The notes below the pieces were generated by a model. It was not told the origin of the DNA. It did not search any database and worked only from the letters and a program-made list of their open reading frames with translations. Below, piece after piece: positions 27,801 through 42,800 of a stretch of DNA of 64,000 bases. Made by a program: the position numbers and the translations under genes. Each line of letters starts with the position of its first letter. The stretch's first letter is position 1. The DNA comes from Megaustenia siamemsis (Eukaryota > Mollusca > Gastropoda > Stylommatophora > Ariophantidae): contig JAVIAB010000046.1 in the NCBI GenBank assembly GCA_032433765.1, forward strand, positions 65,914,375 to 65,978,374, given 5' to 3'.

Positions 27801-30800
27801 CTTTGGATGAGATTATATGGATCAGGACCACTCTTTGGATGAGATTATAAGGGTCAGGACCACACTTTGAATGAGATTATATGGGCTAGGACCACACTTT
27901 TGATGAGATTATATGGGTTAGGACAATACTTTGGATGAGATTATATGGGTTAGGACAAAACTTTGGATGAGATTATATGGGTTAGGACCACACTTTTGAT
28001 GAGATTATATGGGTCAGGACCACTCGTTGGATGAGATTATATGGGTCAGGACCACACTTTTGATGAGATTATATGTGGACCACACTTTGGAAGAGATTAT
28101 ATGGGTCAGGACCACTCTTTGGATGAGATTATATTGGTCAGGACCACTCTTTGGATGAGATTATATGTGGACCACTTTTTGGGTGAGATTATAAGGATCA
28201 GGACCACTCTTTGGATGAGACTATATGGGTCAGGATCACTCTTTGGATGAGATTATATGGGTCAGGAACCACACTTTGGATGAGATTATATGGGGGCCAC
28301 TCTTTGGGTGAGATTACGTGGGTCAGGACCACTCTTTGGATGAGGTTATATGGGTCAGGACCACTCTTTTGATGAATTATATGAGTCAGGACCACTCTTT
28401 TGATGAAATTATATGAGTCAGGACCACTCTTTGGAGGAGATTATATGTGGACCACTCTTTGGATGAGATTATATAGGTCAGGACCACTCTTTGTATGAGA
28501 TTATATGGGTCAGGATCACTCTTTGGATGAGATTATATGGGGACCACTCTTTGGATGATATTACATCGGTCAGGACCACTCTTTGGATGAGATTATATGG
28601 ATCAGGACCACTCTTTGGATGAGATTATAAGGGTCAGGACCACACTTTGAATGAGATTATATGGGCTAGGACCACACTTTTGATGAGATTATATGGGTTA
28701 GGACAATACTTTGGATGAGATTATATGGGTTAGGACAAAACTTTGGATGAGATTATATGGGTTAGGACCACACTTTTGATGAGATTATATGGGTCAGGAC
28801 CACTCGTTGGATGAGATTATATGGGTCAGGACCACACTTTTGATGAGATTATATGTGGACCACACTTTGGAAGAGATTATATGGGTCAGGACCACTCATT
28901 GGATGAGATTATATGGGTCAGGACCACTCATTGGATGAGATTATATGGGTCAGGACCACTCTTTGGATGAGATTATATGGGCTAGGACCACTCTTTGGAT
29001 GAGATTATATTGGTCAGGACCACTCTTTGGATGAGATTATATGGGTCAGGACCACTCTTGGATGAGATTATATTGGTCAGGACCACTCTTTGGATGAGAT
29101 TATATGGGTCAGGACCACTCTTTGGATGAGATTATATGGTCAGGACCACTCTTTGGATGAGATTATATGGGTCAGGACCACTCTTTGGATGAGATTATAT
29201 GGGCTAGGACCACTCTTTGGATGAGATTATATTGGTCAGGACCACTCTTTGGATGAGATTATATTGGTCAGGACCACTCTTTGGATGAGATTATATTGGT
29301 CAGGACCACTCTTTGGATGAGATTATATGTGGACCACTTTTTGGGTGAGATTATAAGGATCAGGACCACTCTTTGGATGAGACTATATGGGTCAGGATCA
29401 CTCTTTGGATGAGATTATATGGGTCAGGAACCACACTTTGGATGAGATTATATGGGGGCCACTCTTTGGGTGAGATTACGTGGGTCAGGACCACTCTTTG
29501 GATGAGGTTATATGGGTCAGGACCACTCTTTGGAGGAGATTATATGTGGACCACTCTTTGGATGAGATTATATAGGTCAGGACCACTCTTTGTATGAGAT
29601 TATATGGGTCAGGATCACTCTTTGGATGAGATTATATGGGGACCACTCTTTGGATGATATTACATCGGTCAGGACCACTCTTTGGATGAGATTATATGGA
29701 TCAGGACCACTCTTTGGATGAGATTATAAGGGTCAGGACCACACTTTGAATGAGATTATATGGGCTAGGACCACACTTTTGATGAGATTATATGGGTTAG
29801 GACAATACTTTGGATGAGATTATATGGGTTAGGACAAAACTTTGGATGAGATTATATGGGTTAGGACCACACTTTTGATGAGATTATATGGGTCAGGATC
29901 ACTCTTTGGATGATATTATATTGGTCAGGACCACACTTTGGATGAGATTATATGGGGACCACTCTTTGGATGAGATTATATGGGCCAGTACCACTCTTTG
30001 GATGAGATTATATGTGTGGTCCACTCTTTGGATGAGATTATATGGGTCAGGACCACTCTTTGGATGAGATTATATGGATCAGGATCACTCTTTGGATGAG
30101 ATTATGTGGGTCAGGACCACACTTTGGATGAGATTATATGGGGACCACTCTTTGGATGAGATTACATGGGTCAGGACCACTCTTTGGATGAGATTATGTG
30201 GGCCAGGACCACTCTTTGGATGAGATTATATGGGTCAGGACCACTCTTTGGATGAGATTATAAGGGTCAGGACCACTCTTTGGATGAGATTATATGGGTC
30301 AAGACCACTCTTTTGATGAAATTATAAGGGTCAGGACCATACTTTTGATGAGATTATATGGGTACCACTCTTTGGATGAGATTATATGGGTCAGGACCAC
30401 ACTTTTGATGATATTATATGGGTCAGGACCACAATTTGGATGAGATTATATGGGTCAAGATCACACTTTGGATGAGATTATATGGGTCAAGACCACACTT
30501 TGGATGAGATTATATGGGTCAGGACCACACTTTTGATGAGATTATATGGGTTAGGACCACACTTTGGATGAGATTATATGGGTCAGGACCACACATTGGA
30601 TGAGATTATATGGGTCAGGACCACACTTTGGATGAGATTATATTGGTCAGGACCACTCTTTGGATGAGATTATATGGGTCAGGACCACTCTTTGGATGAG
30701 ATTATATGGGTCAGGATCACTCTTTGGATGAGATTATATGGGTCAGGACCACACTTTGGATGAGATTATATGGGGACAACTCTTTGGATGAGATTACATG

Positions 30801-33800
30801 GGTCAGGACCACTCTTTTGATGAGATTATGTGGGCCAGGACCACTCTTTGGATGAGATTATATGTGGACCACTCTTTGGATGAGATTATATGTGGACCAC
30901 TCTTTGGATGAGATTACATGGGTCAGGACCACTCTTTTGATGAGATTATGTGGGCCAGGACCACTCTTTGGATGAGATTATATGGGGACCACTCTTTGGA
31001 TGAGATTATATGGGTCAGGACCACTCTTTTGATGAAATTATAAGGGTCAGGACCATACTTTTGATGAGATTATATGGGGACCACTCTTTGGATGAGATTA
31101 TATGGGTCAGGACCACACTTTTGATGATATTATATGGGTCAGGACCACACTTTGGATGAGATTATATGGGTCAAGACCACACTTTGGATGAGATTATATG
31201 GGTCAAGACCACACTTTGGATGAGATTATATGGGTCAAGACCACACTTTTGATGAGATTATATGGGTTAGGACCACACTTTGGATGAGATTATATGGGTC
31301 AAGACCACACTTTGGATGAGATTATATGGGTCAGGACCACACTTTGGATGAGATTATATGGGTCAGGAACCACACTTTGGATGAGATTATATGGGTCAGG
31401 ACCACACTTTGATGTGATCTTATTATTTTACACTACACCAGCAGTTTGCCATTGTGATGTCTTATTTGTTGACACCAACAGTTTACCATTGTGATGTCTT
31501 ATTTGTTGACACCAACAGTTTACCATTGTGATGTCTTATTTGTTGACACCAACAGTTTACCATTGTGATGTCTTATTTGTTGACACCAACAGTTTGCCAT
31601 TGTGATGTCTTATTTGTTGACACCAACAGTTTGCCATTGTGATGTCTTATTTGTTGACACCAACAGTTTACCATTGTGATGTCTTATTTGTTGACACCAA
31701 CAGTTTGCCATTGTGATGTCTTATTTGTTGACACCAACAGTTTGCCATTGTGATGTCTTATTTGTTGACACCAACAGTTTACCATTGTGATGTCTTATTT
31801 GTTGACACCAACAGTTTACCATTGTGATGTCTTATTTGTTGACACCAACAGTTTGCCATTGTGATGTCTTATTTGTTGACACCAACAGTTTACCATTGTG
31901 ATGTCTTATTTGTTGACACCAGCAGTTTACCATTGTGATGTCTTATTTGATTATTTTACACTGGCAGCATTCCAGTTGCATTCAAGGGAGACTATGTGGA
32001 CATGATTTCCAATGTGAAGTGGCAGAAGATGTACAAGTCTACGCAGGACACCAACGTTGTCTTTGCTGATAATGTGAACAAGGTCAACAGGGCAGACGGC
32101 AAGGTAGAAGATTTGTTTCTCCCATCCCTTTACTGTTCTCATTCTCTGCCATCCTTCATCTTATTTCCAACATCCAAGTTACAATGACCAACCTTAATCT
32201 TGTTTCATGTGTCCAAGTCACCATGACAAACCTTCATATTGTTTCCTGTGCCCAAGTCACCATGACAAACCTTCATCTTGTTTCATGTGCCCAAGTCACC
32301 ATGACAAACCTTCATCTTATTTCCAGCATCCACATCACCATGACAAACCTTCATCTTGTTTCCTGTGTCCAAATCACCATGACAAACCTTCATCTTGTTT
32401 CCTGTTTCCAAGTCACCTTGGCAAACCTTCATTTTGTTTCTGGTGTCCAAGTCACTATGACAAACCTTCATCTTGTTTCTGGTGTCCAAGTCACTATGAC
32501 AAACCTTCATCTTGTTTCTGGTGTCCAAGTCACTATGACAAACCTTCATCTTGTTTCTGGTGTCCAAGTCACTATGACAAACCTTCATCTTGTTTCTGGT
32601 GTCCCAGTCGCTATGACAAACCTTCATCTTGTTTCTGGTGTCCAAGTCACTATGACAAACCTTCATCTTGTTTCTGGTGTCCAAGTCACTATGACAAACC
32701 TTCATCTTGTTTCTGGTGTCCAAGTCACTATGACAAACCTTCATCTTGTTTCTGATGTCCCAGTCGCTATGACAAACCTTCATCTTGTTTCTGGTGTCCC
32801 AGTCACTATGACAAACCTTCATCTTGTTTCTGGTGTCCAAGTCACTATGACAAACCTTCATCTTGTTTCCAGAAAAACTTCTTTATAATGACCAACAATC
32901 ATCTGTGACCTCACCCACCACCTTTGGTTAAAATATTTTACAAGACCGTTTTTTTCTCCAAATAAAGATGATCAAGGTTTGCTACCCCATTGTTGATCAT
33001 CTAACTCCTGATCAAGGTTTGCTACCACATTGTTGATCATCTAACCCATGATCAAGGTATGCTACCACATTGTTGATCATCTAACCCATGATCAAGGTAT
33101 GCTACCCCATTGTTGATCATCTAACCCATGATCAAGGTATGCTACCACATTGTTGATCATCTAACCCATGATCAAGGTATGCTACCCCATTGTTGATCAT
33201 CTAACCCATGATCAAGATTTGCTACCACATTGTTGATCATCTAACCCATGATCAAGGTTTGCTACCACATTGTTGATCATCTAACCCATGATCAAGGTTT
33301 GCTACCACATTGTTGATCATCTAACCCATGATCAAGAATTGCTAACCAGATTGTTGATTGTCTAACCCATGATCAAGGCTGTTACCACATTGTTGATCAT
33401 CTAACCCATGATCAAGGTTTGCTACCACATTGTTGATCATCTAACCCATGATCAAGGTTTGCTACCACATTGTTGATCATCTAACCCATGATCAAGGTTT
33501 GCTAACCACATTGTTGATCATCTAACCCATGATCAAGGCTGCTACCACACTGTTGATCATCTAACCCATGATCAAGGCTGTTACCACACTGTTGATCATC
33601 TAACCCATGATCAAGGTTTGCTACCACATTGTTGATCATCTCATCAATTAATGTCGCTGATTCATGCAGTAATCAATGCAACTTCTACTCTAAACAAGAA
33701 AATTGATGCCTTGATCACCAAGATGAGGTCATGATTTTCCACTTGAATGTCAGTTTTCTCAAATTTCTTAACTTTCCCTGAACAGAGCTTTATTTGTATC

Positions 33801-36800
33801 CTTTCAAATGTTTGAATTCTCTAATGTGAATTCTCTTCATTAATTTACCTAATTAAATGTTATACAATTGTTGAATTAAACTTTACATTCAATATTATGT
33901 CCACAAATGGTGGGAGAATTGTTGAACTAAACTTTACATTCAACATTATGTTCACACATAGTGGGAAAATTGTTGAACTAAACTTTGCATTCAACATTAT
34001 ATTCACATATGGTGAGAGCATTGTTGAACTAAACTTTACATTCAACATTATGTTCACATATAGTGGGAAAATTGTTGAACTAAACTTTGCATTCAACATT
34101 ATGTTCACATATGGTGAGAGAATTGTTGAATTAAACTTTACATTCAACATTATGTTCACAGATGGTGGGAGAATTGTTGAATTAAACTTTACATTCAACA
34201 TTATGTTCACAGATGGTGGGAGAGTTGTTGAATTAAACTTTACATTCAACATTATGTTCACAGATGGTGGGAAAGTTGTTAGTTTTAAGTACTCAAGCAG
34301 TACTTGTGTTGGACCCTAAATCCTTGGCTCTTAAATACAGAATTCCACTCAACATGATCTACAAGATCTCTGTCTCACCATTCAGGGACAATCTCTGCAT
34401 CTTCCATATACATAAGGTAATCTGTTTCATGTCCTTTCTGTGCTGCATTCTGTAATGAGCATTTCATAACCCATCTTTTATAAGATTAGGTCAACTGGGT
34501 TTAGAGTGCTGAACTGTTGTTAGAAAGGACTATAAGATTAGGTCAACTGGGTTTAGAGTGCTGTACTGTTGTTAGAAGGGACATTTAGGTCCTTGGTTGC
34601 TGGGTTTATGATATTGAACTGTTGTTAGGTCATTTAGGTCCTGGGTTTAGGGTGCTGTACTGTTGTTAGAAAGGTCATTTAGGTCCTGGGTTTAGGGTGC
34701 TGTATTGTTGTTAGAAAGGTCATTTAGGTCCTGGGTTTAGGGTGCTGTACTGTTGTTAGAAAGGTCATTTAGGTCCTGGGTTTAGGGTGCTGTATTGTTG
34801 TTAGAAAGGTCATTTCTCTCTCTGTAATCAAGACTCAATCAGAGTAGGATTCCAGACTCTATCATGAGGTCAACTGTCTGTTTAAGTGATTCGATTGCCC
34901 CATATAGTTTTTCTTCCAGGGAGGTGGGTATGGACCACATTGCTCTTCTCAGGTCTGTGTACTGGGGGCAATCCTGTAGAACATGTTTTGTTGTCATATT
35001 GTCCAGTGTACAGTGGCATAATTTAGGTCCTAGGTTTAGGGTGCTGTATTGTTGTTAGAAAGGTCATTTAGGTCCTGGGTTGCTGGATTTAGGGTGCTGA
35101 ACTGTTGTTAGAAAGGTCATTTAGGTCCTGGGTTGCTGGATTTAGGGTGCTGAACTGTTGTTAGAAAGGTCATTTAGGTCCTGGGTTGCTGGATTTAGGG
35201 TGCTGAACTGTTGTTAGAAAGGTCATTTAGGTCCTGGGTTGCTGGATTTAGGGGGCTGAACTGTTGTTAGAAAGGTCATTTAGGTCCTGGGTTGCTGGAT
35301 TTAGGGTGCTGAACTGTTGTTAGAAAGGTCATTTAGGTCCTAGGTTTAGGGTGCTGTACTGTTGTTAGAAAGGTCATTTAGGTCCTAGGTTTAGGGTGCT
35401 GTACTGTTGTTAGAAAGGTCAATTAGGTACTGGGTTGTGGATGTTAAGTGTTGTTAGAAAGGTCATTTAGCTCCTTGGTTGCTGTGTTTAGGATGCTGAA
35501 GTGGTGTTAGAAAGGTCATTTAGGTCCTTGGTTGCTGTGTTTAGGATGCTGAAGTGGTGTTAGAAAGGTCATTTAGGTCCTTGGTTGCTGAGTTTAGGAT
35601 GCTGAACTTTTTTAGAAAAGGTTATTTAGGTCCTGGGTTTCAGATGCTGAACTGTTAGAAAGGTCATTGAGGTCCTGAGTTTAGGGTACTGAACTGTTGT
35701 TAGAAAGGTCATTGAGGTCCTTGGTTGCTGTAAAGAAAACAACAAGAAAGACAGAATAAGGTTACAGCTTGTTTGTACATTCATCTTTATCACAATGAGA
35801 AATGTGTTTGTATTGAGTTGAGAAATGATGCTTCCATACTTACAGTAGGTGGTTGATGCAAACATCTTGACTTCATTATTGGGCTAACTAACCAGATAAC
35901 ACTTATACCCTGCATAGATGTTGTTTGTCCATGTCTCAATGAGTGGCCTCTCTAACATCATTTCATGAATAATCTGTGTATGAACATGCCTGTGTTTGCC
36001 ATCTAATCAGTCAAGTCATGAAACTTGAGTTCCCTCTTCTGCACCTTGTACAATACTAAATGCTCTTCCTTGATCTGTTTAATGCAGCTTGTCATGTCTG
36101 ATATCAAGTACATCAGAAAATATTGTTGATCCATGTCCATATTGTTGATTAGTTGGAGTTCTTTTTACCACCACCTCATTGATCTCATAAACTCATATCA
36201 CCATTCACCAGATCTCATAAACTCATATCACCATTCACCAGATCCCATAAACTCATATCACCATTCACCAGATCCCATAAACTGATATTACCATTCACCA
36301 GATCCCATAAACTCATATCACCATTCACCAGATCCCATAAACTCATATCACCATTCACCAGATCCCATAAACTCATATCACCATTTACCAGATCCCATAA
36401 ACTGATATTACCATTCACCAGATCCCATAAACTCATATCACCATTCACCAGATCTCATAAACTCATATCACCATTCACCAGATCCCATAAACTCATATCA
36501 CCATTCACCAGATCCCATAAACTCATATCACCATTCACCAGATCTCATAAACCCATATCACCATTCACCAGATCCCATAAACTCATATCACCATTCACCA
36601 GATCCCATAAACTCATAACACCATTCACCAGATCTCATAAACTCATAACACCATTCACCAGATCTCATAAACTCATATCACCATTCACCAGATCTCATAA
36701 ACTCATATCACCATTCACCAGATCTCATAAACTCATAACACCATTCACCAGATCTCATAAACTCATATCACCATTCACCAGATCTCATAAACTCATATCA

Positions 36801-39800
36801 CCATTCACCAGATCTCATAAACTCATATCACCATTCACCAGATCTCATAAACTCATATCACCATTCACCAGATCCCATAAACTCATCACCATTCACCAGA
36901 TCCCATACACTCATCACCATTCACCAGATCCCATAAACTCATACCACCATTCATCAGATCCCATAAACTCATATCACCATTCACCAGATCCCATAAACTC
37001 ATATTACCATTCACCAGATCTCATAAACTCATATCACCATTCACCAGATCCCATAAACTCATATCACCATTCACCAGATCTTATAAACTCATATCGCCAT
37101 TTACCAGGTCTCACAAACACATATCACCATTCACCAGATCCCATAAACTCAGATCACCATTCACCAGATCCCATAAACTCATATCACCATTTACCAGATC
37201 CCATAAACTGATATTACCATTCACCAGATCCCATAAACTCATATCACCAGATCCCATAAACTCATATCACCATTCACCAGATCTCATAAACTCATATCAC
37301 CATTCACCAGATCCCATAAACTCATATCACCATTCACCAGATCCCATAAACTCATAACACCATTCACCAGATCTCATAAACTCATAACACCATTCACCAG
37401 ATCCCATAAACTCATATCACCATTCACCAGATCTCATAAACTCATCACCATTCACCAGATCCCATAAACTCATATTACCATTCACCAGATCTCATAAACT
37501 CATATCACCATTCACCAGATCTCATAAACTCATATCACCATTCACCTGATCCCATAAACTCATAACACCATTCACCAGATCTCATAAACTCATATCACCA
37601 TTCACCAGATCTCATAAACTCATATCACCATTCACCAGATCCCATAAACTCATATCACCATTCACCAGATCTCATAAACTCATATCACCATTCACCAGAT
37701 CCCATAAACTCATCACCATTCACCAGATCCCATAAACTCATCACCATTCACCAGATCCCATAAACTCATATCACCATTCACCAGATCCATAAACTCATAT
37801 CACCATTCACCAGATCTCATAAACTCATCACCATTCACCAGATCCCATAAACTCATATTACCATTCACCAGATCTCATAAACTCATATCACCATTCACCA
37901 GATCCCATAAACTCATATCACCATTCACCAGATCTTATAAACTCATATCGCCATTTACCAGGTCTCACAAACACATATCACCATTCACCAGATCCCATAA
38001 ACTCAGATCACCATTCACCAGATCCCATAAACTCATATCACCATTTACCAGATCCCATAAACTGATATTACCATTCACCAGATCCCATAAACTCATATCA
38101 CCATTCACCAGATCCCATAAACTCATCACCATTCACCAGATCCCATAAACTCATCACCATTCACCAGATCCCATAAACTCATATCACCATTCACCAGATC
38201 CCATAAACTCATATCACCATTCACCAGATCCCATAAACTCATATCACCATTCACCAGATCCCATAAACTCATATCACCATTTACCAGATCCTATAAACTC
38301 ATATCACCATTTACCAGATCACATTCTTAAACCACAACTCCAGCCTCACTTTAATGTTTGTTTCATGAAGAAATGTGTGTGTCAATGTGTGTCCATGTGT
38401 ATCTATGATGTCTATATGTGTCTGTCTATGTTTGTGTCAATGAGGGTGTCTATGTGTATCTATATGTGACTGTGTGTCAATGTTTGTCTATGTGTGTGTC
38501 AGTGTGAGTCTATGAGGGTGTCTGTGTGACTGTGTGTGTATGTGTGACTATGTGTGTGTCTATGTGTGACTATGTGTGTGTATGTGTGACTATGTGTGTG
38601 TCTATGTGTGTGTATGTGTGACTATCTGTGTGTCTATGTGTGACTATGTTGTCTATGTGTGTGTTTCTTCTTACTCTTCATCGTCTACAGCCTTCAGTTT
38701 CCTGTGTTGAACATATCACAGCTGAGCAGTCTCTGTGAAAACAGTTGTTAAGAGAAGGCCAACTGAAGTAGCCATAGTTAGTCTACAACCTGTCTATCTT
38801 GGGTTAACAACTATGTTCTCACATCTCTTGGGTTAACAACTATGTTCTCAGATCTCTTGGGTTAACAACTATGTTTCTCACATCTCTTGGGTTAACAACT
38901 ATGTTCTCACATCTCTTGGGTTAACAACTATGTTCTCACATCTCTTGGGTTAACAACTATGTTCTCAGATCTCTTGGGTTAACAACTATGTTCTCACATA
39001 TCTTGGGTTAACAACTATGTTCTCAGATCGCTTGGGTTAACAACTATGTTCTCAGATCTCTTGGGTTAACAACTATGTTCTCAGATCTCTTGGGTTAACA
39101 ACTATGTTCTCAGATCTCTTGGGTTAACAACTATGTTCTCAGATCTCTTGGGTTAACAACTATGTTCTCAGATCTCTTGGGTTAACAACTATGTTCTCAG
39201 AACTCTTGGGTTAACAACTATGTTCTCAGATCTCTTGGGTTAACAACTATGTTCTCACATCTCTTGGGTTAACAACTATGTTCTCAGATCTCTTGGGTTA
39301 ACAACTATGTTCTCAGATCTCTGTATAGATCTCATGTTGGAAGGACATGTTCTGGAGTCTGTAGACCGACTTGTTACAAACACTGTGGGATGTCAACATT
39401 TGCCTGTAGACCGACTTGTTACAAACACTGTGGGGATGTCAACATTTGCCTGTAGACCGACTTGTTACAAACACTGTGGGGATGTCAACATTTGTCTGTA
39501 GACCGACTTGTTACAAACACTGTGCGGATGTCAACATTTGTCTGTAGACCGACTTGTTACAAACACTGTGGGGATGTCAACATTTGCCTGTAGACCGACT
39601 TTTACAAACACTGTGCGGATGTCAACATTTGTCTGTAGACCGACTTGTTACAAACACTGTGGGGATGTCAACGTTTGTCTGTAGACCGACTTGTTACAAA
39701 CACTGTGGGGATGTCAACATTTGCCTGTAGACCGACTTGTTACAAACACTGTGGGGATGTCAACATTTGCCTGTAGACCGACTTGTTACAAACACTGTGG

Positions 39801-42800
39801 GGATGTCAACATTTCTCTGTAGACCGACTTGTTACAAACACTGTGGGGATGTCAACATTTGCCTGTAGACCGACTTGTTACAAACACTGTGGGGATGTCA
39901 ACATTTGCCTGTAGACCGACTTGTTACAAACACTGTGGGGATGTCAACATTTGCCTGTAGACCGACTTGTTACAAACACTGTGGGGATGTCAACATTTGC
40001 CTGTAGACCGACTTGTTACAAACACTGTGGGGATGTCAACATTTGCCTGTAGACCGACTTGTTACAAACACTGTGGGGATGTCAACATTTGCCTGTAGAC
40101 CGACTTGTTACAAACACTGTGGGGATGTCAACATTTGCCTGTAGACCGACTTGTTACAAACACTGTGGGGATGTCAACATTTGCCTGTAGACCGACTTGT
40201 TACAAACACTGTGGGGATGTCAACATTTGCCTGTAGACCGACTTGTTACAAACACTGTGGGGATGTCAACATTTGCATTCTCTTTAGGTGGGCGTTCAGT
40301 CTGAGGTGTCCTGATGGGAGAACAAAGGTGGGTATTCAATTAGAGGTGTCCTGATGGGAGAACAAATGTGGAAATTCAATTAGAGGTGTCCTGATGGGAG
40401 AACAAAGGTTGGTGTTCAATCAGAGGTGTCCTGATGGGAGAACAAAGGTGGGCATTCAATTAGAGGTGTTCTGATGGGAGAACAAAGGAAGGCATTCAGT
40501 CAGAGGTGTCCTGAATGGAGAACAAAGGTGGGCATTCAGTCAGAGGTGTCCTGATGGGAGAACAAAAGTGGTGTTCCATTGTGCTTTCTTTAGGTGGACA
40601 TTCTCTGAGGTGTCCTGATGGGAGAGAGAAGATGTTGGTCACATGATGCTTTAGTAAATATAGCAGTGAGAAGATGTTGGTCACATGATGTCTTTAGTAA
40701 ATATAGGCAGTGAGAAGATGTTCGTCACATGATGTCTTTAGTAAATATAGGCAGTGAGAAGATTTTGGTCACATGATGTCTTTAGTAAATATAGGCAGTG
40801 AGAAGATGTTGGTCACATGATGGCTTTAGTAAATATAGGCAGTGAGAAGATGTTCGTCACATGATGGCTTTAGTAAATATAGGCATTGAGAAGATGTTGT
40901 CACATGATGGCTTTAGTAAATATAGGCAGTGAGAAGATGTTGGTCACATGATGGCTTTAGTAAAGATAGGCAATGAGAAGATGTTGGTCACATGATGGCT
41001 TTAGTAAAGATAGGCAGTGAGAAGATGTTGGTCACATGATGGCTTTAGTAAAGATAGGCAATGAGAAGATGTTGGTCACATGATGGCTTTAGTAAAGATA
41101 GGCAGTGAGAAGATGTTGGTCACATGATGGCTTTAGTAAAGATAGGCAGTGAGAAGATGTTGGTTACATGATGGCTTTAGTAAAGATAGGCAGTGAGAAG
41201 ATGTTGGTCACATGATGGCTTGAGTAAAGATAGGCAGTGAGAAGATGTTGGTCACATGATGGCTTTAGTAAAGATAGGCAATGAGAAGATGTTGGTCACA
41301 TGATGGCTTTAGTAAAGATAGGCAATGAGAAGATGTTGGTCACATGATGGCTTTAGTAAAGATAGGCAATGAGAAAATGTTGGTCACATGATGGCTTTAG
41401 TAAAGATAGGCAATGAGAAGATGTTGGTCACATGATGGCTTAGTAAAGATAGGCAATGAGAAGATGTTGGTCACATGATGGCTTTAGTAAAGATAGGCAA
41501 TGAGAAATGTTGGTCACATGATGGCTTTAGTAAAGATAGGCAGTGAAAAGATGTTGGTCACATGATGGCTTTAGTAAATATAGGCAGTGAGAAGATGGTC
41601 ACATGATGTCTGTAGTAAACATAGGCAGTGAGAAGATGTTGGTCACATGAAAATTGTGAGCTGAAAGAAAACACCCATCTATATCTGCTTGAAGTGTGAG
41701 TCAGTCTCCTGACTCCTGACTTCTCATCTTATCAATATTGTCCTGAAATCCATCAGGTGACTCTTTTCTCTCATTATTGACCTTTTATATCTGCCAACCT
41801 GCAACTGGACACCAAGTAGAGCAGCAATCAATGTGTGCAGACTTAACTCAGGAGTTTAACATTGTTATCCTTACTGCAGACTTAGCTCAGGAGTTTAACA
41901 TTGTTATCCTGACTGCAGACTTAACTCAGGAGTTTAGCATTGTTATCCTGACTGCAGACTTAGCTCAGGAGTTTAGCATTGTTATCCTGACTGCAGACTT
42001 AACTCAGGAGTTTAGCATTGTTATCCTGACTGCAGACTTAACTCAGGAGTTTAGCATTGTTATCCTGACTGCAGACTTAGCTTAGGAGTTTAGCATTGTT
42101 ATCCTGACTGCAGACTTAGCTCAGGAGTTTAGCATTGTTATCCTGACTGCCAATGTTTTGTTTTCTGAAGGAGGAAACAGAGGAAGAGGAAGCGAGTGAG
42201 GAAGGAGGTGATGGTGGGATGTGGGAAATGAATTTGTGAGTGATGGCTTTTGTTTCTGCTGTTGTTGGATCTTCCACAGAATTGCTGTTTGTTTGTTGCC
42301 ACTTTGATTTGAAACTTTGACCCAGTCACTTGTAGTTATTTGCTTTCATTATTTTGATTTGAGTCAATTCTGTGTTGTACTTGTCAACTGGACTTTTCAT
42401 ATTTATATTATCACTAGTGATTCAATGAATACTTTTTTGGAAATACTTCAAAGTATGAAGAATTGTACAAGAATTCTCACAAACAAAATATATCATTTCA
42501 GTTCCCATACGTATGGAAAAGATCAAATTCATTTAATTAATTTTTTTTTAGCAAATTTTAATTCGAAAGTTGAAATAATTTTGAAACGGGTAAAAAATTG
42601 TCTGTTCTGATTTTTTTCCTAATCTGATTGTGTCATTTAAAGATCAATGGTTTCAGAAAGAAACGGAGAGAATTTGCATGCAAGTTAGAGAGAAAGTAGC
42701 ATGGTTTGCATGTTAAATGATGCTTGAAATGTTGTTTCTCAGTATTTCTTCAGTTTTGTTTTGTTCTTTAGCCTTGCTTCAGTGTGGTGAAATGTAGGAG

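Noticed and set aside
34270..34319. Alternative acceptor GTTGTTAG inside the exon start
   Set aside because: It breaks phase with the preceding exon and removes the conserved hydrophobic strand; TTCACAG at 34257-34263 fits phase and family pattern.
42317..42610. 97-codon open frame in the AT-rich segment after the candidate exon
   Set aside because: Low-complexity AT-rich codons, no recognised motif and no splice sites that would join it to the myosin frame.
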